A DNA stretch of 62,401 bases, taken from a virus. The stretch spans positions 1 through 62,401 of the IMG/VR virus record IMGVR_UViG_3300042885_000545, one strand, 5' to 3'. The position numbers and the translations under genes are program-made. This document shows, piece after piece, positions 35,811 to 45,181 of this stretch. The notes beneath the pieces are model-generated. The model was given only the letters and a program-made list of their open reading frames with translations, was not told the origin of the DNA and did no database searches. Every line of letters begins with the position of its first letter. Position 1 is the stretch's first letter.

Positions 35811-36737
35811 ATGGATTATATTACAGATATTTTAACTTTTATTAAAGGGTATAATGGGACTTGGTCTCAATGTTTTGTTGCGGGATTATATCTTAACTTC
35901 AGATTGATTTGTTCTTTTATTATTTTTTTGATTTTTTTTAATCAAATTAGGGTAACTAAAAAAGTAACAAAATTTCAAATTTTTTTATTAATAATTGTTA
36001 GTTCTTTTATTACTTCAGATATTACCGATTTTAATGAAAGAAGAAAATTAGAAACAATCCAACACCCCCAAGATTATTTTAATAAAAATACCAAAAATTT
36101 AGTTATAGTTGTTGAAGGTTCGTTAGGACCATTCAAGGATGTGTCAGGGGCTAATGAGGTTCAAATTGACATTTCTAAGTCGAGGGACTTAGATGGTTTG
36201 GGTTTGGTTGAAAGTAAGGTCGAAACTAAAGAGACAAGTGTAATTACATATATTGGAACAAACAACTATAATTTAACGTCCGAAGAGGTTTTTAAAACAG
36301 TAAAGTATTTTAGGCTATTTAACCCAACAGGTAAGGTTGTTCTTATTGGACATAGTATTGGTGGGTATAATGTTGCTCAGGTGTTGGATAATTTAAATAA
36401 AGAAAAAATTGGTGTTGATTTAGTTGTTTTCTTAGATAGTGCTAACCAATTGTATAATAACTATGATTATCAAATTAAAGATAATGTTGGTTATGTGATA
36501 AACTTTATGTCTGTTAAATGGTCGGACAATATGATTTTCTTCACCAATTCAGGGGGACGAGTGTCCTTATTTAAGGATAATCGAATAACTAAAGTCCTTA
36601 ATGTTGATATTCCTAATACAACTCACACATCTATTGATAACACTGTTCACAAATATGTTATTAGTATTGTTAATAATTTTTTAGAAAAAAAATCAAACCC
36701 TATTGATTTTGTTAAACAATATAAGTTTAAACCATAA
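35811..36737 (+). CDS. membrane-anchored alpha/beta hydrolase (lipase/esterase-like)
   Basis: 308 aa. The N-terminus has two hydrophobic segments, about 23-43 and 55-70, so the protein should be anchored in a membrane with the catalytic part beyond residue 75. That part has the alpha/beta hydrolase layout: a strand LVIVVEGSLG (97-106), the nucleophile elbow VLIGHSIGGYN (177-187) with S182, a strand VVFLDSA with D209, and H272 in TTHTSID. So a Ser-Asp-His triad is possible. The substrate could be a lipid or ester bond; this is inference. It sits between two baseplate genes on the same strand, without an obvious promoter of its own. A role in lysis, envelope penetration or superinfection control is possible. 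It could be a recent insertion into the wedge operon. Confidence 0.7.
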   Translation: MDYITDILTFIKGYNGTWSQCFVAGLYLNFRLICSFIIFLIFFNQIRVTKKVTKFQIFLLIIVSSFITSDITDFNERRKLETIQHPQDYFNKNTKNLVIVVEGSLGPFKDVSGANEVQIDISKSRDLDGLGLVESKVETKETSVITYIGTNNYNLTSEEVFKTVKYFRLFNPTGKVVLIGHSIGGYNVAQVLDNLNKEKIGVDLVVFLDSANQLYNNYDYQIKDNVGYVINFMSVKWSDNMIFFTNSGGRVSLFKDNRITKVLNVDIPNTTHTSIDNTVHKYVISIVNNFLEKKSNPIDFVKQYKFKP

Positions 36738-36756
36738 TTTATTTTCAAAAAAAATG

Positions 36757-36805
36757 TTTTATCTTTTAAAAATGGTATATAAACTATTTATTAAAAAAGA
36801 TAAAA
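36757..36805 (+). repeat. inverted repeat flanking the promoter motif of the 1884-aa gene
   Basis: TTTTATCTTTT (36757-36767) and AAAAGATAAAA (36795-36805) are perfect 11-base inverted arms, with 27 bases between them that include TATTTATT. The right arm ends at the base before the ATG. It could be an operator, or a hairpin in read-through transcripts that hides the start codon. Confidence 0.4.
36785..36792 (+). promoter_or_regulatory. TATTTATT motif of the 1884-aa gene
   Basis: It ends 13 bases before the ATG at 36806 and lies inside the inverted repeat 36757-36805. Confidence 0.45.
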
Positions 36806-39800
36806 ATGTCAAAATCTTATAGAATAAGAACAAAGGTCGGTGTTGACACTTCAGTTAAAGTATTAATTGACCAAGAGTTCGAACATTTAGAAATATTATC
36901 CTTAAAAATATTACAAACAGACATCTATACTAGACAATGTGCTGATTATGGTGTTATTGTTGGACGTGTTAGTGTTAATAATGGATTTGGTGTTCCAAAT
37001 GCCAAAGTATCTATCTTCATACCTTTAGATAGTAAAGACCAAGCTGACCCAATTATTTCTGAGTTATATCCGTATAAATCATTGTTAGATAATAATGATG
37101 ATGGTTATAGATATAATTTACTACCCTATAAACCATCATATAGTGCTCACGTTCCTACCGGGACATTTTTCACTAGAACGGATGTTTTAACTAACCCAAC
37201 TTTAATTGAAGTTTACGACAAGTATTATAAATATAATGCGGTTACAAACGATAGTGGTGATTATATGATTTTTGGGGTTCCTGTTGGTGCTCATCTAATT
37301 GTTTTAGATGTTGATTTGTCTGACATTGGAGAATTTTCATTATCACCTCAAGATTTGATTAGAATGGGTCTTGCAACAGAAGCTCAAGTATCCGGAACAA
37401 ATTTTAAATCATCAAATAATTTAAGAGAATTACCACAAATTGTATCGGTAAATAGAAGTATTGAGGTTGAACCATTATGGGGACAACCTGAAATTTGTAA
37501 TTTAGGTATAACAAGAACAGATTTTGATTTAAGTAGTGAGGCGAATGTTGATATTCGACCAACATCTATTTTTATGGGTTCTATAATTTCTGACTCAGAT
37601 ACTAACGCATTAAAGTCTAATTGTAAACCAACTAACAGGTCGGGGTATCAATGTAGTTTAACTACGGGTCCCGGTGAAATATTGGCGATTAGACAAACAA
37701 TACAACAAGATTCTAACGGGTTACCTATTCTTGAAAATTTTAGTTTAGAGGGGGGTGGTAAAGTTATTGATGAAAACGGAACTTGGTTGGTAGATGTCCC
37801 AATGAATATGGATTACTATGTAACCAATGAGTTTGGAGAACAAGTTCTTTCAAATGACCCTGAGGTTGGTATCCCAACTAAAGCAAAATATAGATTTAAA
37901 GTAAAATGGTCTCAATCACCATCATTATCAGACCTTACTAAAAGAGCTTATTTTTTAGTACCAAATATTAGAGAATATAGTTCCAATCAATTTGAATCGT
38001 ATGCTTTTAGCGTTGATTGGAATGATTATGGAAATACTCAAATGATTCAAGACGCTATAAATTGTGATGATAAGTTTTACATAATGCAGTATAATAAAGT
38101 TTATACTGTATCAGAATTTATATATAATCATAGAGGGGGTAGCGGAAGTGAAAGGTATGTCGGTATTAAAAATATCTTAGAGGAATCTTGTGAAACTGAA
38201 AATAATAAATTTCCAACAAATGATGGTAATTTTAGGTTTGACATACTATACATAATTTTTATGTTTTTCAGTATAATACTTACACCGGTATTCTTTGCGT
38301 TAATATTGGTGATGCACATTTTATATTTTGTTGTGTGGTTATTAAGGCTTATAGTTATACCTGGATTAATTGTTTGGTGTGCTATTAGTATTATTAACTA
38401 CGGGATATTGATTCTTGGTTGTGTTCCATATGCTTTAGGGATGATTGCGGGGTATTTGGCTATGATAGTTATATATATAATATTAGGACTTCTTTTGGCG
38501 TATATTTTAAGGCTGTTATGGAAACTTGACTTAAAAGGGATAAAAGTTCCTATATTAACATATCCGGATTGTGACCTTTGTTCTTGTGAACAAGGACAAA
38601 GTGTTAATGAAAACCCTGACCCGGATGGTAATGATGAGGATGAAGAAAATGAATTAGTACCGTGTCCAACAATATCGTCAGACCCTAAACCAATATCACC
38701 ATTAAATGCTGGTTTAATAAGTGTTCCATTATCTACCTTTGCAACGTTTAAATTACCATCCTTTAATGCTGAGACAAATCCAAATGGGTTTCCGGGTCAA
38801 AGAAAAGTTATTTTTGCTAATGATTTTGCGGGGTATCAATTTGATAATCAATATGGGTCATCCACTATTGGAGCACCTTACTTACAAAGTGAGGTTATTG
38901 CTGTGGGTGAAGGGGGTGATAGTACATCTTTTGCGTATGATTGGTTTACTAACGCATTACCAATGGCGGATAGAATTAACTTATTTAATGTTAAAGCGAA
39001 ATATTTTAATAGTGGTACAACTAATCCGGGAGGTGGTGTTAATAGAATTAATGTTACTTTTGACGAAGCACGTAATCCGGGTAAATTTCATAAAGATAAT
39101 ACTATTGTAATATTATGTGATAAATCAACTGCTAGAAGATTAGTTGCGGGAGAAATGTTGGCTTTTCAAAATCCGACTTTTAGTAAAGACCCAAATTTAA
39201 CGGGAGGTATTAAAAATATATTTAATAACAACGCAATTACAGGAACAACATATACAGGTGATACAACGGTGACAGTTAATTACGCACATCCTAACGGTAT
39301 TAGTAGTATGTTATCAACTACTTATGATGTTAGAGTATTTGATGATGCTGGTCCATATAGTGCAAAAACAACTACAAATACCCATAAATTCCCTATTGAT
39401 ATAGAATATTTCCAAGTTATTACTGCTATGACATACAGTAATTTTAGTGGTCAATGTGTAAATACTTTACCTAATTCATTAAATAAAAAATACTTCAGAA
39501 ATGAGTCGACTTTGTTTCAATTGTTCTCAACTATTAATGGAGGAAGACGGGATTGGACGGGTACTATTTTTAACCCAAATTGTTATTATCGACCTAATGG
39601 TAACACACATCCAGACCCAATACCTTTTGGAGTTCAAAAGTATGATTCGATGAATTATGTTAGAAACCGTAATGAAAACGTTGTTGTGATATTAAATAGA
39701 GGTGTTGACCCATATACCAGTAAAATACCAATTAAATATGGTATTGGTAAACTTTTTGGACATCAAAATGAAAGTGATGTTGAGATTAGTGGTTACTATA

Positions 39801-42460
39801 GAATGAATATTCCGATTCAGGGTAAATTTTTAAATATTAGTCACGATGGTAATGAAAGGGCGGTTACAACACCATTACCTGCTTGGACACCATTACCAAC
39901 TGGTAGCACACCAAATTATGTGACAGGGGCTACTTGGGTAGGTGGAATCCAACCAACGGTAGGTGGAAATATTAATACTGAAACAGGGTACGCTATTGGA
40001 CAAAATTTATATTTTAACTCATTTTCTTATTGTCCTAATCAAAAAGAAACTTGGCAATTTGTTACAGGTTATACTCAGGGAGTGACAGCGTCTACTTGGA
40101 CGCAAATGACATCTAGATTCTCAGGGTTTAATTCAAACTTAATTAGTTATTATTCTAACTTAGATAATCGTTCACTATTTTACGCACCAAGTTGTAAAAA
40201 CGCACAACCTTTACGTGGGACAACTCAAACAAGTGATGATTCACTATCAAATGGAGCTTATCCGAATACACCTACCGTAAGTAATGGTGCAAGTTCTTCA
40301 CCATTTGGTTTACGAATAAGTTTAAATAATGATTTTACTAAAGCGTATACATACACTCCTTATGGGATGATAAGGGATTTTAATGGTTACTGTTATATGC
40401 AGGTACCTACTCCAGATAATCCAAGTGTCTATAATGTGACAGGTAGGACTGAAGGATATATTCCTAATGAGATTGTTGAGGGAGCATCAATGATGCTCAT
40501 GGACATTCAATATTTAAGAATTTCCCTTAATTTCGACCCATCCGATACTCCATATTGGTATCAGTACGGTGATTATCGATTTCCTCCAACTCGAGTTTTA
40601 ACGTATTATTATTCACCAATCTATAGTACGGGAAATACTATGAATTTTACATTAGGTAGGGTTGGTTCTTATTCTGGTGCTAGTAATAATCAAATTGTTA
40701 TGAGAGGCGATAGATTACCGACAGGGACTGTTGTTGAGGAATACTGTTGTAATGGACGTGTTTTACAAAAAAACAGTAAATTAACGTTGTATTTAATACC
40801 TTCGACAGGTGTAATCGGGATAAATTCAATAGCGGGGTCAACAGGGTCTTTTGGTAACGGGTCTTTAGATGATGTTAGGGAAGATTTAGTTGGTTCTCCA
40901 AAAATAAATCGAGTTATAAACACTTTTACCTGTGCTGGTTCCGTTAATTTGGACTGTTATGGTTGTACTCCAAGTCCTGTAAATAGTACTATATTCGTAA
41001 GACCGAGAGGTGGTGATTGTCTCCAATATGAGGGTGAAACGATTTTTGTGGGTGGATGTTATGTCTTTATTACAACAATATTTATTTCTTTATTTAGAGA
41101 TTGGGAATTAATGTTTGAATGGATTGCTCGAAATATGGTGATGCTTGGTGCGTGTAGAAATGTGTTTTCTCACAGATTTAATAATAATTGGGTGAATGGA
41201 GTATTATATGCTTTTCCATTTAAAAATGAGATTAGTGGGTTTAGTTCTCCAACATCAAATCCACCAAACTTTCCGCAAGGAAAGAAATGTAATAGTGTTA
41301 TTATGTATCATAATCCATCTAGAAGTTTTTATTATAGATGTTCACCTTATGACTCCAATTCAGGTGAATTTAGTGCTGACCTAAAGTATCCAACAACAAT
41401 TATGGATTTGGGTCCTAGAGCGGACTTTTTACAAGAATTGGTGATGTCTGACGAGTATGACGGATACTTGGTTAATAAGTTAACAAGTTCAACGTATTCT
41501 CACGTTGATGAAATCCTTAATTTATTTATTATAAGTAGATTTATGGATAATAACTTTTTAAATAATTTGTTAGGGGCGTTTAACATATTTGCGTATTTTC
41601 AAAATAGTAGAAAAGGGAAATATTTAATTGATGCTGATTACTCTCAATTAATTTCAATTAATTCTGAATTAGGTGTTGCAGCATTCCAATCGTCGAATTA
41701 TCCTGATGCACCAACAACGGTAGGTGCGGGTGGTTTTGTAACAGGTATTCGATATAAAATTTTGTCGGGTGGAACGGCTTCTAACCCAACAGATTTTACG
41801 TCGATTGGAGCACCTCCGGGATACGTTGCGGGAACAACAACATTTATCGCAACAGGTCCCGGAACAGGTACAGGAACAGCATTGGTTGACCCTGGTATTC
41901 AAAACCCTATTTTCTTTGATTGTAAGAATTCTTTGGGAATATTCTTTTCATCGGATACTCAAATTAGAGATTATGTTTCACCAAAAAGAACAATAATAAA
42001 TCCAACAGGGACAACATCAAGTATTTGTACATTTAATAATTTTACAGTTTATTCTCAAGAAGTTCCATTATCACAATGGAGAATTGATGGTGGTGGTGAG
42101 CATGCGGGAAGTATTTTTGGTGGTGAATCAAATGATTGGGATTTTCAAACAATTTTTTCTTCAAAATATCAATCTTTGGATAGGTTATTACCGGTATCTA
42201 GATATTTTAGAACTACTAATCAGTCACAAAATGACTTTTTTAAAGGTTACATATACGCAGTCACTAATGGGAATAGTTTACCAACTTACCAAAATAACTC
42301 AATAACTGCAAAACCACAATATTGGAGTCAAAATACTCCTGAAACAGATTTGATTACTGTCGGAGCGCCATTTCACTTTTATTTTGGACTTAGAAGAGGA
42401 GCGTCGGCATTTGATAGATTTAGAACAAAATGGATAAACACTAGTAACGTTATAAATTAA
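36806..42460 (+). CDS. giant tail/baseplate protein with multi-helix membrane segment, 1884 aa
   Basis: Residues 1-470 are a beta-rich structural region (start YRIRTKVGVDTSVKVLIDQ; a carboxypeptidase-regulatory-like block VGRVSVNNGFGVPNAKVSIF near 52-71 and DSGDYMIFGVPVGAH near 149-163). Residues about 477-575 are almost entirely hydrophobic, enough for about four membrane helices (e.g. IIFMFFSIILTPVFFALIL, YLAMIVIYIILGLLLAYIL). They are followed by YPDCDLCSCE and an acidic linker. The rest is Asn/Thr/Gly-rich; residues about 1645-1694 carry the RYKILSGGT ... DFTSIGA ... FIATGPGTGTGTA motif seen in many marine phage structural proteins. By position after gp6 it may stand for gp7 (1032 aa in T4), but I see no specific gp7 signature. 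Membrane helices in a tail protein are unusual and suggest envelope insertion. Confidence 0.6.
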   Translation: MSKSYRIRTKVGVDTSVKVLIDQEFEHLEILSLKILQTDIYTRQCADYGVIVGRVSVNNGFGVPNAKVSIFIPLDSKDQADPIISELYPYKSLLDNNDDGYRYNLLPYKPSYSAHVPTGTFFTRTDVLTNPTLIEVYDKYYKYNAVTNDSGDYMIFGVPVGAHLIVLDVDLSDIGEFSLSPQDLIRMGLATEAQVSGTNFKSSNNLRELPQIVSVNRSIEVEPLWGQPEICNLGITRTDFDLSSEANVDIRPTSIFMGSIISDSDTNALKSNCKPTNRSGYQCSLTTGPGEILAIRQTIQQDSNGLPILENFSLEGGGKVIDENGTWLVDVPMNMDYYVTNEFGEQVLSNDPEVGIPTKAKYRFKVKWSQSPSLSDLTKRAYFLVPNIREYSSNQFESYAFSVDWNDYGNTQMIQDAINCDDKFYIMQYNKVYTVSEFIYNHRGGSGSERYVGIKNILEESCETENNKFPTNDGNFRFDILYIIFMFFSIILTPVFFALILVMHILYFVVWLLRLIVIPGLIVWCAISIINYGILILGCVPYALGMIAGYLAMIVIYIILGLLLAYILRLLWKLDLKGIKVPILTYPDCDLCSCEQGQSVNENPDPDGNDEDEENELVPCPTISSDPKPISPLNAGLISVPLSTFATFKLPSFNAETNPNGFPGQRKVIFANDFAGYQFDNQYGSSTIGAPYLQSEVIAVGEGGDSTSFAYDWFTNALPMADRINLFNVKAKYFNSGTTNPGGGVNRINVTFDEARNPGKFHKDNTIVILCDKSTARRLVAGEMLAFQNPTFSKDPNLTGGIKNIFNNNAITGTTYTGDTTVTVNYAHPNGISSMLSTTYDVRVFDDAGPYSAKTTTNTHKFPIDIEYFQVITAMTYSNFSGQCVNTLPNSLNKKYFRNESTLFQLFSTINGGRRDWTGTIFNPNCYYRPNGNTHPDPIPFGVQKYDSMNYVRNRNENVVVILNRGVDPYTSKIPIKYGIGKLFGHQNESDVEISGYYRMNIPIQGKFLNISHDGNERAVTTPLPAWTPLPTGSTPNYVTGATWVGGIQPTVGGNINTETGYAIGQNLYFNSFSYCPNQKETWQFVTGYTQGVTASTWTQMTSRFSGFNSNLISYYSNLDNRSLFYAPSCKNAQPLRGTTQTSDDSLSNGAYPNTPTVSNGASSSPFGLRISLNNDFTKAYTYTPYGMIRDFNGYCYMQVPTPDNPSVYNVTGRTEGYIPNEIVEGASMMLMDIQYLRISLNFDPSDTPYWYQYGDYRFPPTRVLTYYYSPIYSTGNTMNFTLGRVGSYSGASNNQIVMRGDRLPTGTVVEEYCCNGRVLQKNSKLTLYLIPSTGVIGINSIAGSTGSFGNGSLDDVREDLVGSPKINRVINTFTCAGSVNLDCYGCTPSPVNSTIFVRPRGGDCLQYEGETIFVGGCYVFITTIFISLFRDWELMFEWIARNMVMLGACRNVFSHRFNNNWVNGVLYAFPFKNEISGFSSPTSNPPNFPQGKKCNSVIMYHNPSRSFYYRCSPYDSNSGEFSADLKYPTTIMDLGPRADFLQELVMSDEYDGYLVNKLTSSTYSHVDEILNLFIISRFMDNNFLNNLLGAFNIFAYFQNSRKGKYLIDADYSQLISINSELGVAAFQSSNYPDAPTTVGAGGFVTGIRYKILSGGTASNPTDFTSIGAPPGYVAGTTTFIATGPGTGTGTALVDPGIQNPIFFDCKNSLGIFFSSDTQIRDYVSPKRTIINPTGTTSSICTFNNFTVYSQEVPLSQWRIDGGGEHAGSIFGGESNDWDFQTIFSSKYQSLDRLLPVSRYFRTTNQSQNDFFKGYIYAVTNGNSLPTYQNNSITAKPQYWSQNTPETDLITVGAPFHFYFGLRRGASAFDRFRTKWINTSNVIN

Positions 42461-42461
42461 G

Positions 42462-44339
42462 ATGGATGATATAAGAATAGTATTAGGGTCGTTAAGGTAT
42501 AAAACGTCGACGGACACTAATTTATCGATACCAACACCATTGGTTCAAAACACAAAAAATCTTGAAGAATTTGATAGGAGTATTGATGTTAATTTAGTTC
42601 AAATATTTAACGATGAAAGGCAAAAATCGACAACATTTAGACCGGTTTGTAAGTTTCAAGTGTTATTTAATAACTCATATACGGGTTCAACAAATTATGA
42701 ACCATTAGAAAATAATTTATATTACATTAATGAAACTGCGTTAACTTTAAGACAATGTGGGGCGTTGTCTACCTCAGTAAGTTGGGAAGGATTTCCCCAA
42801 TATGATGAGTTTGATTTTATTAGAAGTGATTACAATGTTTCGGGATACACGGTTCCAATACCATCAACAATTCCAAATGGACAACCACAGGTTCACGTTG
42901 ATTTTGTCGCTAGAAGTGCTTCAACCTATAATTGGAATCATTTTGTTAGTTATCCATATAAGAACATAGATAAGGTTATGAATTTTTATGATGGTACCGG
43001 GTCTAATGTTCCTACTTTTGTTTGGAATGCTGTTGATGGGATTCCTTTTATAATTAATAGTAAGGATAATGACGGTAATGATATTATGGAGGGAGGGAAC
43101 CCTATAATTCAATTTAGATGTCCCGTTAAACACGGATTATCGGAATCTGAATTTGTAAAAATAAAATTAAATAATGGGTATGTTAATACATATCAAGTAT
43201 TTTCTTTTGGAGACGGTTTGCCGGGAACTAATGAGTATATCTTTAACATATTTAATATCGGATACGGGTCTTCAATTTTTGTGGATGACCAAACTACAGG
43301 AACATTTAAAAGAGTTATAAATTATGAAAACCCTAATGATACTACATCCAAATATTATGTGATTCAACATAAAATAATTACAGATGTTAATGACGCTGTT
43401 TTAGTTAATGCCGGGTTTGAAAAAAATATATTTGGGACTAAAAAGAAATTTGAAAGTCCTGTTTATACACCAAATAATGTAAAGAGAGTTTCAATTAAAG
43501 AAAATGCTCAATCATATACTTTATCGTTTAATAAAGATATTGATGTTAGTGAGTTGCGTGACAATCAAAAACGACCAATTAGTGAGTTATATATTACAAC
43601 AATTTGGAAAGGGTATTTTGGATTAACTTTTGGGGGTGTTGATAGTAATGGTAATGATGTGGGATTAAAACAGGGGTTTGATTTTAATTTACCACCGGAT
43701 ACTCAGTTTAATAACCCACAAACTTGGTGGGATGTGGATACGGTAGAATCAAATTTTGTGGATTCAAATAATAACGCATATCCAACGGGGTATTATAACA
43801 CACCTTATGGTGGTAATGTGAATGGAATAAATATTGATTTCACATATCTTAAATCACTTAAAAGTGGTGACACAATAAATGGTAATTACTGTGAGTGGAA
43901 TGATTATGAACAAAAAGAAAGAGTTATTTCTGAAATGTATCATAAGTTTACATTTAATACTGATGTGTTTGATATGAGTTTGGTAGATATGAATAATAAT
44001 CAATTTGGTTATTACTACAAACCAAATAGACGAATGAAAATAAGAGGGTTTTCTGATTATATAGAAACAGGTAGCATTAACAATATGGTGGGTGTTCCGG
44101 ATTACTCATATTTTTCAACAACATACAATTCATTTATTTGGAGAGATTTATATACCTATGGTTTTAATGATGGTCTCGGTAATGGTGTTGATTATCCATT
44201 TTTAAATGGAAAACATTATCCATATGAAAATTTTATTTTTAGAATAATACCGGAAGGAACTAATTATATAGAAAGTACTTTAAATAATTACGCAACTCTT
44301 TATGGAGCTGCTCAACCAACAAAAGACGATTGTGAATAA
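42462..44339 (+). CDS. structural protein of the baseplate/wedge operon, 625 aa
   Basis: Not assigned to a family. The sequence is rich in Asn, Tyr, Phe and Gly, with many short beta-type segments (DFVARSASTYNWNHFVSYP, ELYITTIWKGYFGLTFGG), as expected for a virion protein. No signal peptide or membrane helix. It starts 1 base after the stop of the giant gene and overlaps the next gene, so it belongs to the tail module II operon. T4 has gp8 (334 aa) at the corresponding place, but I see no specific similarity. Confidence 0.6.
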   Translation: MDDIRIVLGSLRYKTSTDTNLSIPTPLVQNTKNLEEFDRSIDVNLVQIFNDERQKSTTFRPVCKFQVLFNNSYTGSTNYEPLENNLYYINETALTLRQCGALSTSVSWEGFPQYDEFDFIRSDYNVSGYTVPIPSTIPNGQPQVHVDFVARSASTYNWNHFVSYPYKNIDKVMNFYDGTGSNVPTFVWNAVDGIPFIINSKDNDGNDIMEGGNPIIQFRCPVKHGLSESEFVKIKLNNGYVNTYQVFSFGDGLPGTNEYIFNIFNIGYGSSIFVDDQTTGTFKRVINYENPNDTTSKYYVIQHKIITDVNDAVLVNAGFEKNIFGTKKKFESPVYTPNNVKRVSIKENAQSYTLSFNKDIDVSELRDNQKRPISELYITTIWKGYFGLTFGGVDSNGNDVGLKQGFDFNLPPDTQFNNPQTWWDVDTVESNFVDSNNNAYPTGYYNTPYGGNVNGINIDFTYLKSLKSGDTINGNYCEWNDYEQKERVISEMYHKFTFNTDVFDMSLVDMNNNQFGYYYKPNRRMKIRGFSDYIETGSINNMVGVPDYSYFSTTYNSFIWRDLYTYGFNDGLGNGVDYPFLNGKHYPYENFIFRIIPEGTNYIESTLNNYATLYGAAQPTKDDCE

Positions 44340-45180
44340 TAACAGTTATAAATTTACCTTACCAAAAGGTGACGACAAATATATCAATATACCGATTGAA
44401 ATTAAATGGGATTTTCTTGGGCAAGGTGATGCCGTTGAAGAATATCAACAAAATGTTGTTGAGGATATTGTTGGATTTCCGGGGGATTTTGAAGTATTAA
44501 GATTTGCTCACGCACCGTATAGTAGTGATACAAAAACGGATATTAAATACGATTTTCATTTTTTTAGTGACTTACAGTTGGATTCAAATGGTAATTTAGT
44601 TCCAACGGTTCCTGTTAATCCATCTTCGTTAGTAACAACTGCTCCGTCAAGTTATTGGGTGACTAGTTATGTTCCGGAAGGATTTACCATAAGTGAAATA
44701 TATTATTATGTAAAACCATTTACTAAATCTTTCTTTAAATTGGATTTTTATGATAGTAAAGATACTATCACTCAAACTAATTATTTTACAGTGATATTAC
44801 CTGTGCAACAAGGGTTTACGGTAACAGAAGTTGTGAGTTCGTATAAACCTTCAGTTCAAATTAAAATACCATCATTTAAGTTAGATTATGTGGGTGACAA
44901 AGAAGGGTTCTTTCTATATTGGTTAAGAAATAAAAAATTCTTAGACATTAGTAAATTTTATATGACAGCAAAATTTTTTGATGCTAGATTGGGTGTTTTT
45001 GTTAAAATGACAAATACACCACAAAGTAATATTACATCAAAATTTATGTTTGACCCTGAGATTTATTTTTATTATGAGGTAAGGTTAAATTATAATGAAA
45101 AAACATATGAAGTTTGGGATAATAGTGTAAGAAGAGGAACATCAGTTCCAATAAAATGGTATGAATATATAAATCCATAA
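44332..45180 (+). CDS. structural protein of the tail operon, 282 aa
   Basis: Not assigned to a family. Beta-rich with Tyr/Phe/Lys-rich strands (SYKFTLPKGDDKYINIPIEIKW at the start, split here as a run of strands; FKLDYVGDKEGFFLYWLR near 190). I prefer the GTG at 44332, which overlaps the preceding stop by 8 bases; an in-frame ATG at 44302 would extend the overlap to 38 bases and give 292 aa. Neither start has a Shine-Dalgarno sequence. It is followed after 1 base by the next gene, so translational coupling along the operon is likely. Confidence 0.6.
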   Translation: MNNNSYKFTLPKGDDKYINIPIEIKWDFLGQGDAVEEYQQNVVEDIVGFPGDFEVLRFAHAPYSSDTKTDIKYDFHFFSDLQLDSNGNLVPTVPVNPSSLVTTAPSSYWVTSYVPEGFTISEIYYYVKPFTKSFFKLDFYDSKDTITQTNYFTVILPVQQGFTVTEVVSSYKPSVQIKIPSFKLDYVGDKEGFFLYWLRNKKFLDISKFYMTAKFFDARLGVFVKMTNTPQSNITSKFMFDPEIYFYYEVRLNYNEKTYEVWDNSVRRGTSVPIKWYEYINP

Positions 45181-45181
45181 T

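Noticed and set aside
41669-41902. Cys/Arg-rich minus-strand ORF of 77 aa resembling a zinc protein
   Set aside because: It is the reverse frame of the Gly/Thr-rich end of the 1884-aa gene; the regular Cys pattern reflects GGAACA/ACAGG-type repeats, not a metal site.
36806-42460. Firm assignment of the 1884-aa protein as gp7
   Set aside because: Position fits, but no gp7-specific block was recognised, and the membrane segment is foreign to gp7.
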